Below, piece by piece: positions 1 through 5,211 of a stretch of DNA of 7,481 nucleotides. Made by a program: the position numbers and the translations under genes. The stretch spans positions 1 to 7,481 of the forward strand of contig CAMPIF010000206.1 of assembly GCA_946886245.1 (NCBI GenBank), written 5' to 3'. The notes below the pieces were generated by a model, which was not told the DNA's origin, made no database searches, and was given only the letters and a program-made list of their open reading frames with translations. Source of the DNA: Ectopseudomonas composti (GTDB lineage Bacteria > Pseudomonadota > Gammaproteobacteria > Pseudomonadales > Pseudomonadaceae). How positions within the stretch are numbered: the first letter of the stretch is position 1; each line of letters starts with the position of its first letter.

Positions 1-31
1 TGAAGGGAGTCAGATGCTTGAGCGATTCCAT
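1..31 (-). CDS. Start of an unidentified gene running off the left edge (partial)
   Basis: On the minus strand an ATG at 31-29 opens ten codons reading MESLKHLTPF before the window ends. It lies 10 bases past the stop codon of the metallo-hydrolase gene, and a TGAGG that includes that stop codon forms a Shine-Dalgarno about 8 bases ahead of the ATG, so it is probably the next gene of the same operon and translated by reinitiation. Ten residues do not identify the product. In related operons Blh-type hydrolases often neighbour YeeE/YedE or TauE/SafE-like sulfur-compound membrane transporters; a short polar start followed by a Leu-Thr-Pro-Phe would suit such a protein, but this is inference only. 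Confidence 0.5.
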   Translation of the reverse strand, partial: MESLKHLTPF

Positions 32-41
32 GATGACGACC

Positions 42-905
42 TCAGAGTACGTCGAGGGGGATCTTCAGGTAGCGGGTGCCGTTGTCTTCGGCCGGCGGCA
101 GCTTCCCGGCGCGCATGTTGATCTGCACCGAAGGCAGGATCAGGTTGGGCATGCCCAGGGTGGCGTCACGCTTGCGCCGCATGGCGACGAAATCAGCTTC
201 GGCGATGCCCTGGTGAACGTGGATGTTGTGCGCGCGTTCCTCGGCCACCGTGGTCTGGTTGCGGTAGTCGTCGCGGCCCGGCGCCTTGTAGTCGTGGCAC
301 ATGTAAAGGCGGGTTTCGTCCGGCAGGGCGAACAGTTTCTGGATCGACTGGTAAAGGATGTGTGCGTCACCGCCGGGAAAATCGCAGCGCGCGGTGCCGT
401 AGTCAGGCATGAACAGAGTGTCACCAACGAAACCGGCATCGCCGATCAGGTAGGTCATACAGGCCGGGGTATGGCCGGGCGTATGGATGGCTTGGGCCTT
501 CAATTCACCAATGTGGAATGAATCGCCATCGTGGAACAGGCGGTCGAACTGGCTGCCATCGGTGGCGAACTCGGTGCCGGCGTTGAACAGCTTGCCGAAG
601 GTATTCTGTACCACGGTAATGTGCTCGCCGATGGCCAACTTGCCACCCAGCTCACGCTTGAGATACGGCGCAGCGGACAGATGGTCGGCGTGCACGTGCG
701 TCTCCAGCAGCCACTCGACGTGCAGGCTGCGCTCCCGGACGAAGGCCAGGATGCGGTCTGCGCTGGTATGCGAGGTGCGTCCGGCGGCAGGGTCGTAGTC
801 CAGTACCGAGTCGATGATCGCGCAATGCCGAGTGGCCGGATCGATGACGACATAGCTGTAGGTGTAAGTGGCTGGGTCGAAGAATTCGACGACATCGGGG
901 TGCAT
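42..905 (-). CDS. MBL-fold metallo-hydrolase, persulfide dioxygenase-like (Blh/ETHE1 type)
   Basis: A 287-residue single-domain metallo-beta-lactamase-fold protein, predicted cytoplasmic (no signal peptide). The metal site is visible: HVHADH at 70-75, His145 in PGHTPA, Asp162 in GDTLF and His204 in CHDY. In ETHE1-type persulfide dioxygenases a single Fe(II) is held by the equivalents of His70, His145 and Asp162 and oxidises glutathione persulfide to sulfite; glyoxalase II relatives use two metals. The conserved stretches DPVLDYDP-like (33-39), LETHVHADHLSAAPYL (67-82) and TARCDFPGGD (171-180) resemble the Blh-type hydrolases found in sulfide-response operons, here without the DUF442 or rhodanese domain some members carry. 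Start chosen because AGGAG lies 7 bases before the ATG. A G-tract palindrome sits 17 bases upstream, and a CsoR-family repressor gene lies 201 bases upstream on the same strand, which supports a role in reactive-sulfur detoxification. The substrate is inferred; generic thioester hydrolase activity is the alternative. Confidence 0.85.
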   Translation of the reverse strand: MHPDVVEFFDPATYTYSYVVIDPATRHCAIIDSVLDYDPAAGRTSHTSADRILAFVRERSLHVEWLLETHVHADHLSAAPYLKRELGGKLAIGEHITVVQNTFGKLFNAGTEFATDGSQFDRLFHDGDSFHIGELKAQAIHTPGHTPACMTYLIGDAGFVGDTLFMPDYGTARCDFPGGDAHILYQSIQKLFALPDETRLYMCHDYKAPGRDDYRNQTTVAEERAHNIHVHQGIAEADFVAMRRKRDATLGMPNLILPSVQINMRAGKLPPAEDNGTRYLKIPLDVL

Positions 906-922
906 GGTCAGGCTCCTCTCAT

Positions 923-938
923 ATACCCGTGGGGGTAT
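923..938 (-). promoter_or_regulatory. Putative CsoR-family operator upstream of the hydrolase gene
   Basis: The plus strand reads ATACCCGTGGGGGTAT, an inverted repeat (ATACCC/GGGTAT, 4-base spacer) with a run of five G. AT-flanked G-tracts of this form are typical targets of CsoR/RcnR/FrmR/CstR repressors. It lies 17 bases upstream of the hydrolase ATG, where a bound repressor would cover the transcription start. A second copy precedes the DUF3365 gene at 1952-1967 with 14 of 16 bases identical, and both are followed by TTTA. The AT-rich DNA at 939-1005 is the likely core promoter, but no good -35/-10 pair could be chosen. Confidence 0.65.
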
Positions 939-1048
939 TTAATTAAGATTGAGCGTAACTGTTTTTTAGTTCTATGCTTAGATTAAAATCGAATAATAGA
1001 AAAGACCTTGTTCGGGTCAGCTATAACCCTTTTGCAGCCTTTTCAGTG

Positions 1049-1072
1049 CCTGGCCTGCGCGGGATCGCCAGG
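1049..1072. other. Weak hairpin CCTGGC/GCCAGG in the intergenic region
   Basis: A perfect 6-base inverted repeat (1049-1054 with 1067-1072) with a 12-base loop lies between the repressor gene and the hydrolase promoter. No T-run follows on either strand, so it is not a convincing intrinsic terminator. With the stronger hairpin at 1076-1098 it could end or stabilise the upstream transcript. Confidence 0.25.
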
Positions 1073-1075
1073 TGT

Positions 1076-1098
1076 CGGCGCGCACGAGCGGCGCGCCG
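1076..1098 (-). other. GC-only hairpin just after the repressor gene
   Basis: CGGCGCGC (1076-1083) and GCGCGCCG (1091-1098) form a perfect 8-bp all-GC stem with a 7-base loop, starting 8 bases past the repressor stop codon. It has the position of a transcript-end structure, but no U-tract follows on the minus strand, so it may instead be an RNA-stabilising or partly terminating hairpin separating the haem-protein/repressor transcript from the hydrolase gene, which has its own operator. Confidence 0.4.
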
Positions 1099-1106
1099 GG
1101 AGGGCA

Positions 1107-1391
1107 TCAGGTGTACTTCGTGAATATCTCGCGCACGCGTTGCAGTGAGGCGTCAATGTCTTGCTCGGGGTCGAGCATGGCCTCTTCGATCAGGCAGGTC
1201 AGCATCAGCCGGTAGGACTTGTCCAGTGCGCTGCGCGCCGCCGAGAACTGCTGGGCGATGGCGGCGCAGTCTTCACCGCGCTTGATCATTGCCTGGATGC
1301 CGCGGATCTGCCCCTCGACCCGGGCCAGGCGCTTGAGCATCGCTTGCTGCTGCTCAAGCATGCGTACTTGCAGGTCGGTAGTCTCGGTCAT
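1107..1391 (-). CDS. CsoR/FrmR-family transcriptional repressor with atypical ligand residues
   Basis: A 94-residue all-helical protein of the CsoR/RcnR/FrmR/CstR (DUF156) family, which binds DNA as a tetramer and releases it on sensing metal, formaldehyde or persulfide. The family core KRLARVEGQIRGI spans 20-32, followed by EDCAAIAQQFSAARSAL (40-56). Cys42 aligns with the invariant Cys36 of M. tuberculosis CsoR. By my hand alignment the His61 position is Leu67 and the Cys65 position is Ala71, so the copper set (Cys-His-Cys) and the CstR Cys pair are both broken; the only other cysteine, Cys66, aligns with position 60. The inducer therefore cannot be read from the usual fingerprint. The start codon overlaps the stop of the DUF3365 gene (ATGA), with AGGA 6 bases upstream, so the two are translationally coupled and the regulator is probably autoregulated through the operator at 1952-1967. 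Confidence 0.88.
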   Translation of the reverse strand: MTETTDLQVRMLEQQQAMLKRLARVEGQIRGIQAMIKRGEDCAAIAQQFSAARSALDKSYRLMLTCLIEEAMLDPEQDIDASLQRVREIFTKYT

Positions 1392-1936
1392 GGAGTTTCC
1401 TGGGCAATGGGGCGGCTGAGGGTAAAGGCGCCGCGCAGTTCGCCGACCTGATAACCGCGGGCCTGATCATGCGGATAGTACTGGTCAATGGCCTCTTGTA
1501 CCTCTGTTTTGATCGCCGTGCCGTGGCAGGCCAGGCAGGGTTCGCCCACGGCGATGGCCTGCATATAGCGGTACTGGCCGTCGACCTCTTCGCCATGGCG
1601 TAGCTCTTTCACCGGAGTACCGGCCTCGGCCGCGCTGGCGAAGCGTTCGAGCACGGCTCGCTCCCAGGCATCGGGAGCGTTGTCCGGATTGCGTACCTTG
1701 AGCGAGGTGCGGCCCAATTGCCAGGCTTGCTGGCTGTGCTCGCTGGCGATCTGTGGCGCCAATGCCTGGCAGGCCCGCACCGCTGCGGTCGGTCCGCCCT
1801 CGGCGATGGCCTGACGGACCGTGCCCAGCAAGTGCTCGGCGAATGGTGGGATCTGCGCCGCCGCCTCGTTTTGCCTGGTGGTAGCAGCTTGTGCGGCGGT
1901 GCAGGCGAGCAGGGTGGCGAGTAGAAGTGGGCGCAT
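1388..1936 (-). CDS. Periplasmic DUF3365 (Tll0287-like) c-type haem protein
   Basis: A 182-residue protein with a signal peptide at 1-18 (hydrophobic LLLATLLACTAAQA, likely cleaved after AQA), so it is exported. A c-type haem attachment motif CLACH lies at 134-138 (Cys134, Cys137, His138), and the segment LGRTSLKVRNPDNAPDAWE at about 74-92 is typical of DUF3365/Tll0287-like domains, which often serve as haem-binding sensor or redox modules. Here the domain is free-standing, with no kinase or cyclase output domain attached. It is the first gene of a unit with the CsoR-family repressor, which overlaps its stop codon. A predicted promoter and operator lie immediately upstream (1952-1994). Its role is unknown; a periplasmic redox partner or sensor for the stress handled by this cluster is inferred. 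The start is supported by the signal peptide rather than its weak GAGA ribosome site. Confidence 0.82.
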   Translation of the reverse strand: MRPLLLATLLACTAAQAATTRQNEAAAQIPPFAEHLLGTVRQAIAEGGPTAAVRACQALAPQIASEHSQQAWQLGRTSLKVRNPDNAPDAWERAVLERFASAAEAGTPVKELRHGEEVDGQYRYMQAIAVGEPCLACHGTAIKTEVQEAIDQYYPHDQARGYQVGELRGAFTLSRPIAQETP

Positions 1937-1951
1937 GATCGATTCTCATAA

Positions 1952-1967
1952 ATACTGGTGGGGGTAT
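1952..1967 (-). promoter_or_regulatory. Second putative CsoR-family operator, upstream of the DUF3365-repressor unit
   Basis: The plus strand reads ATACTGGTGGGGGTAT, with outer half-sites ATAC/GTAT and a five-G run. It matches the copy at 923-938 at 14 of 16 positions, and the match continues to 13 contiguous bases (GTGGGGGTATTTA, 1958-1970). It begins 15 bases before the DUF3365 start and touches the predicted -10 element, so a bound repressor would block transcription. Confidence 0.65.
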
Positions 1968-1994
1968 TTATGCATGAAACATGAAGGCTGTCAC
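1967..1994 (-). promoter_or_regulatory. Predicted sigma-70 promoter of the DUF3365-repressor unit
   Basis: On the minus strand GTGACA (1994-1989, five of six matches to TTGACA) is separated by 16 bases from CATAAA (1972-1967, four of six to TATAAT). The -10 abuts the G-tract operator, the arrangement expected for steric repression. A direct repeat GTCACC (1990-1995 and 1999-2004 on the plus strand) overlaps the -35; its meaning is unknown. Confidence 0.45.
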
Positions 1995-2039
1995 CGCCGT
2001 CACCTGCGACATTCTGACCAATGAGGTGTTGGCAGTGGG

Positions 2040-2447
2040 TCAGTGCTTGGAGCCGTCGGTGGGCATGGCCAGCAGTTGCTTTTCCTGGTTCCAGTCGAAG
2101 GGTTCGTCGTTCTCTTCGGCTTCGAAGCGGCGCTCGTCGAGGGCCTGGTACAGGGCGATTTCCTCGTCGGGCATGAAGTGCAGGCAGTCGCCGCCGAAGA
2201 ACCACAGCAGGTCGCGTGGCACCAGGTGGGCGATCTGTGGGTAGCGGTGGAAGACCTGGCTGATCAGGTCCTGACCGAGGTACTGGCTGGATACCGGGTC
2301 GCGCGGCAGTTCGGCGAGCAGTTCGTCGTAGCGCTCGAGGAACAGGGCATGGCTGTCGTCGAGCACCTGCTCGGCTTCGCCCAGGGCGACGAGAATGCCG
2401 CGCAGGTGGTTGAGCAGGGCGAGGTGGTGTTCGAGATGACTGGCCAT
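2040..2447 (-). CDS. PA2817-family conserved protein of unknown function
   Basis: A 135-residue acidic, cytoplasmic-looking protein, no signal peptide or membrane segment. It resembles the Pseudomonas family named after PA2817, which in P. aeruginosa lies near the FadE-like gene as here; the identification is from recalled sequence style and position. Visible features are a helical N-terminus rich in His and Leu (HLEHHLALLNHL, 4-15), a central segment FHRYPQIAHLVPRDLLWFFGGDCLHFMPDEEI (66-97) with one cysteine (Cys88), and a charged Glu/Asp-rich tail (112-128). The DDSHALFLERYDEL-like helix at 29-42 and the tail give no catalytic motif that I recognise. The start is supported by AGGA 9 bases upstream. 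It has its own predicted promoter at 2482-2510, and a terminator-like hairpin separates it from fadE, so it is probably transcribed independently. No function can be assigned. Confidence 0.85.
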   Translation of the reverse strand: MASHLEHHLALLNHLRGILVALGEAEQVLDDSHALFLERYDELLAELPRDPVSSQYLGQDLISQVFHRYPQIAHLVPRDLLWFFGGDCLHFMPDEEIALYQALDERRFEAEENDEPFDWNQEKQLLAMPTDGSKH

Positions 2448-2466
2448 GGTGCAGGTTCCTGAAGGG

Positions 2467-2503
2467 CAAAACGGGCGCAGGAGTATAGAGTTCCTGGCGC
2501 CCG
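2467..2503 (-). terminator. Probable rho-independent terminator after fadE
   Basis: CGGGCGCAGGA (2472-2482) pairs with TCCTGGCGCCCG (2492-2503), an 11-bp stem with one bulged G (2496) and a 9-base loop. On the minus strand the stem is followed at once by TTTTGCC, giving the stem plus T-run of an intrinsic terminator for transcripts from fadE. The -10 element of the PA2817-like gene lies inside it, so the palindrome may have a second role. Confidence 0.6.
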
Positions 2504-2510
2504 CTGTCCT
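2482..2510 (-). promoter_or_regulatory. Predicted sigma-70 promoter of the PA2817-family gene
   Basis: On the minus strand AGGACA (2510-2505, four of six to TTGACA) is followed after exactly 17 bases by TATACT (2487-2482, five of six to TATAAT). Transcription would start near 2475, leaving a leader of about 28 bases with the gene's ribosome site. It overlaps the terminator-like hairpin. Confidence 0.5.
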
Positions 2511-2570
2511 GCTTGGCTGGTTTCGGCTCGGGCATCCTGCTTCGCTCTACCTCCTGCATCCCTGCAGTCG

Positions 2571-2612
2571 TAGCCGCGACGCAAGAAACTCGCGGCTAAA
2601 GCCCCTCCCACA
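2571..2612 (-). repeat. REP-like palindromic element downstream of fadE
   Basis: TAGCCGCGA (2571-2579) and TCGCGGCTA (2590-2598) form a perfect 9-bp stem with a 10-base loop, followed by GCCCCTCCCACA (2601-2612). On the minus strand this reads TGTGGGAGGGGCTTTAGCCGCGA, the layout of Pseudomonas REP sequences (GTGGGAG head plus GCCGCGA hairpin), which are dispersed in many copies and mobilised by RAYT transposases. It begins 11 bases past the fadE stop, the usual intergenic location. Only a single copy is present in this window. Confidence 0.7.
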
Positions 2613-2623
2613 AGCGGTTCGAC

Positions 2624-5071
2624 TCAGCGCACCTTGCCGCGGCTCAGCTTGAGTTCTTCCTTGGCGAAGTCGTCGACGTCGATCACTCGGCGCCGCGCCG
2701 CTTCTGCCGCCTGCAGGCGCTGGCCCTGTTCGCCGTCGAGGATGCCGGCGGCAATCGCCGCTTCGATGGCATCCTGACCCGGCGCCGGTTGCAGGCTGCC
2801 ATCCTTGAGCGCCTGATGCAGACGCTTGCGCGCATCCTGGCTGGCCTGCACCAGATTCAGCGCATGCTGCAGGGCGCCAACCGAATCCTGATCGGCCTGC
2901 GGGCGATAGCAGCCTTCCAGTACCGACTCCAGGGCCGGGTCGCCGGCCTGGCGGCCGATGATCGCGGCCACTTCGGCGTCCAGTTCGTCGCTGGGGCCCT
3001 GGTGGCGGCGGCCCAGCGGGAACACCAGCACTTTCAGCAGGCAACCGAACAGGTGGTTGGGGAAGTTGCTCAGCAGGTCATCCAGCGCTTGCTCGGCATG
3101 ATGGAGGTTTTCCTCCATGGCCCAGCGCAACAGCGGACGAATCGCTTGCGGGTAGTCCAGGTCGTGATAGCGCTTGAGCGCGGCCGAACCCAGGTAGAGG
3201 TGGCTGAGCACGTCGCCGAGGCGCGCGGACAGGCGCTCGCGACGCTTCAGGTCGCCGCCGAGCAGCATCATGCTGCTGTCGGCGCACAGGGCGAAGGCCG
3301 CCGCCAGACGGTTGAGGGCGCGGTAATAGGGCTGGCTGAGGTCGTCGCCGGGCACCTGGCCCAGGCGGTTGAGGGTCAGGCCGAGGAGGAAACTGCTGGC
3401 GGCGTTGCCGATGGCGAAGCCGATATGGCTCATCAGCAGCGAGTCGAACTCGGCCAGCGCCTGATCCTTGTCCTCGCGGTCGGCCAGGGCCATTTCCTTG
3501 AGCACGTAGGGATGGCAGCGAATGGCGCCCTGGCCGAAGATCATCAGGTTGCGCGAGAGGATGTTGGCGCCCTCGACGGTGATGAAGATCGGCGCACCCT
3601 GCCAGGAACGGGCCAGGTAGTTGTTCGGGCCCATGATGATACCCTTGCCGCCGTGCACGTCCATGGCGTGGCCGATGCACTCGCGGCCGCGTTCGGTCAG
3701 GTGATACTTGAGGATCGCCGAGAGCACCGAGGGTTTCTCGCCCAGGTCGACGGCGTTGGCGGTGAGGATGCGCGCGCTGTCCATCAGCCAGGCGTTGCCG
3801 CCGATGCGCGCCAGGGCCTCCTGAATACCTTCGAAGGCTGCCAGCGGCACGTTGAACTGCTCACGCAGTTGCGCGTACTGGCCGGTGGCGAGGCTGGTGA
3901 ACTTGGCCGCGCCGGTGCCGACTGCCGGCAGCGAGATGGAGCGGCCGACCGACAGGCAGTTCATCAGCATCATCCAGCCCTTGCCCAGGTACTCCTGGCC
4001 GCCGATCAGGTACTCCAGCGGAATGAAGACGTCCTTGCCCGAGTTCGGCCCGTTCATGAAGGCAGCGCCCAGCGGCAGGTGACGGCGGCCGATTTCCACG
4101 CCGGGGGTATCGGTGGGAATCAGCGCCAGGCTGATGCCGAGGTCTTCCTTGTCGCCCAGCAGGTGATCCGGGTCGTAGGCCTTGAAGGCCAGGCCGAGCA
4201 GGGTGGCCACCGGGCCGAGGGTGATGTAGCGCTTCTCCCAGTTCAGGCGCAGACCGATCACTTCCTCGCCGTTGTACTGGCCCTTGCAGATGATCCCGGT
4301 GTCCGGCATGGCGCCGGCGTCGGAGCCGGCCAGCGGGCCGGTGAGGGCGAAGCAGGGGATGTCCTCGCCACGCGCCAGGCGCGGCAGGTAGTGCTGGCGC
4401 TGGGCGTCGGTGCCGTAATGCAGCAGCAGTTCGGCCGGGCCGAGGGAGTTGGGCACCATCACGGTGGAGGCCAGGTCGCCGCTGCGGGTCGCCAGTTTCA
4501 TCGCCACCTGCGAGTGGGCATAGGCGGAAAAGCCCTTGCCGCCGTATTCCTTGGGAATGATCAGGGCGAAGAAGCCATGTTGCTTGATGTGCTCCCAGGC
4601 TTTCTCCGGCAGATCCATCTGCTGGCCGACCTGCCAGTCGCTGATCATCGCGCAGAGCTCTTCGGTGGGGCCGTCGATGAATGCCTGTTCTTCTTCGCTC
4701 AGCGTGGCCTTGGGATAGGCCAGCAGCTTGTCCCAGTCCGGCTTGCCGCTGAACAGTTCGCCATCCCACCAGACGGTGCCGGCTTCGATGGCGTCGCGTT
4801 CGGTTTCCGACATTGGCGGCAGCACGCGCTGGAACCAGGCGAACAATGGGCGGGTGAACAGTTGCCGGCGTAGATCGCCGAGCAGGATGAACGCGGCGAC
4901 GGCACCGGTGACGATCCACAGCAACAATTGCAACCAACCCGGTACCGGGCTGAACAACGCCATGGCCAGCAGGTAGGCTGCGGTGATGCCGAGGGCAGGC
5001 AGGGCGGCGGTACGGCTATGGGCCAGGTAGGTGACCCCGAGCAGCAGAACCAGCAACCAGATGACGAGCAT
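2624..5071 (-). CDS. fadE: FadE-type acyl-CoA dehydrogenase
   Basis: An 815-residue flavoenzyme (817 from an upstream ATG) matching the FadE length of about 814. It catalyses the first step of fatty-acid beta-oxidation, converting acyl-CoA to trans-2-enoyl-CoA with FAD. Residues are numbered here from the upstream ATG. The N-terminus has hydrophobic segments at about 2-19, 24-42 and 47-66, indicating inner-membrane anchoring. The dehydrogenase domains follow: an N-terminal helical part (about 130-240), the middle beta part with FALTGPLAGSDAGAM (243-257) and the C-terminal helical part with FEGIQEALARIGGNAW (415-430) and MDVHGGKGI (472-480). Glu502 in ITVEGANILSRNLMIFGQG is the likely catalytic base. 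A DUF1974 C-terminal region (about 525-810) is characteristic of FadE. Start at 5071: GGAGG at 5083-5079 is 7 bases from this ATG but only 1 base from the ATG at 5077. The gene is divergent from the transglutaminase-like gene. No PsrA/FadR operator was recognised upstream. Confidence 0.93.
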   Translation of the reverse strand: MLVIWLLVLLLGVTYLAHSRTAALPALGITAAYLLAMALFSPVPGWLQLLLWIVTGAVAAFILLGDLRRQLFTRPLFAWFQRVLPPMSETERDAIEAGTVWWDGELFSGKPDWDKLLAYPKATLSEEEQAFIDGPTEELCAMISDWQVGQQMDLPEKAWEHIKQHGFFALIIPKEYGGKGFSAYAHSQVAMKLATRSGDLASTVMVPNSLGPAELLLHYGTDAQRQHYLPRLARGEDIPCFALTGPLAGSDAGAMPDTGIICKGQYNGEEVIGLRLNWEKRYITLGPVATLLGLAFKAYDPDHLLGDKEDLGISLALIPTDTPGVEIGRRHLPLGAAFMNGPNSGKDVFIPLEYLIGGQEYLGKGWMMLMNCLSVGRSISLPAVGTGAAKFTSLATGQYAQLREQFNVPLAAFEGIQEALARIGGNAWLMDSARILTANAVDLGEKPSVLSAILKYHLTERGRECIGHAMDVHGGKGIIMGPNNYLARSWQGAPIFITVEGANILSRNLMIFGQGAIRCHPYVLKEMALADREDKDQALAEFDSLLMSHIGFAIGNAASSFLLGLTLNRLGQVPGDDLSQPYYRALNRLAAAFALCADSSMMLLGGDLKRRERLSARLGDVLSHLYLGSAALKRYHDLDYPQAIRPLLRWAMEENLHHAEQALDDLLSNFPNHLFGCLLKVLVFPLGRRHQGPSDELDAEVAAIIGRQAGDPALESVLEGCYRPQADQDSVGALQHALNLVQASQDARKRLHQALKDGSLQPAPGQDAIEAAIAAGILDGEQGQRLQAAEAARRRVIDVDDFAKEELKLSRGKVR

Positions 5072-5078
5072 GTGCATT

Positions 5079-5083
5079 CCTCC
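5079..5083 (-). promoter_or_regulatory. fadE ribosome binding site that decides the start
   Basis: GGAGG on the minus strand (5083-5079) is 7 bases upstream of the ATG at 5071-5069 and only 1 base upstream of the in-frame ATG at 5077-5075. The spacing favours translation from the second methionine. Confidence 0.6.
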
Positions 5084-5184
5084 ATGATTCGAGCGGGCGA
5101 CGCCCCGAGCATAGCGCTAATTGGCGGCAGGGGCGGTGAGCTTGGCCGGATCGTCGTCAGCGTGGCGCAATCGACGGGATTAGA

Positions 5185-5200
5185 CTGAAGCGAACTTCAG
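5185..5200 (+). promoter_or_regulatory. Leader hairpin touching the ribosome site of the transglutaminase-like gene
   Basis: CTGAAG-CGAA-CTTCAG is a perfect 6-bp stem with a tetraloop, ending 11 bases before the ATG at 5212. Its 3' arm shares the AG of the Shine-Dalgarno AGGAG (5199-5203; 8 bases from the ATG), so folding could modulate translation; as double-stranded DNA it could equally be an operator. Confidence 0.35.
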
Positions 5201-5211
5201 GAGTATCCGTC

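Noticed and set aside
1107..1391. Calling the repressor a copper sensor (CsoR) or formaldehyde sensor (FrmR) by name
   Set aside because: The His and second Cys ligand positions are Leu and Ala, and no copper ATPase or formaldehyde dehydrogenase gene is in the window.
1609..2559. 316-codon minus-strand frame spanning two genes and their intergenic regions
   Set aside because: It crosses the predicted promoter, operator and terminator, is Arg/Pro-rich, and is out of frame with the DUF3365 and PA2817-like genes, which are clearly real.
4103..4110. A third GGGGGTAT match that could extend the operator set
   Set aside because: It lies inside fadE coding sequence, and the left half-site ATAC is missing (the sequence there is CACGCC), so it is a chance match.
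2789..4873. Very long plus-strand open frame (694 codons) opposite fadE
   Set aside because: It is a GC-bias shadow: the minus-strand frame encodes a complete FadE with all motifs, while the plus translation is Ala/Gly/Val/Gln-rich without any recognisable domain.
5084..5211. fadE promoter, or a PsrA/FadR-type operator, in the divergent region
   Set aside because: Only a weak TATGCT -10 candidate without a matching -35 was seen, and no GAAAC...GTTTC-type palindrome.
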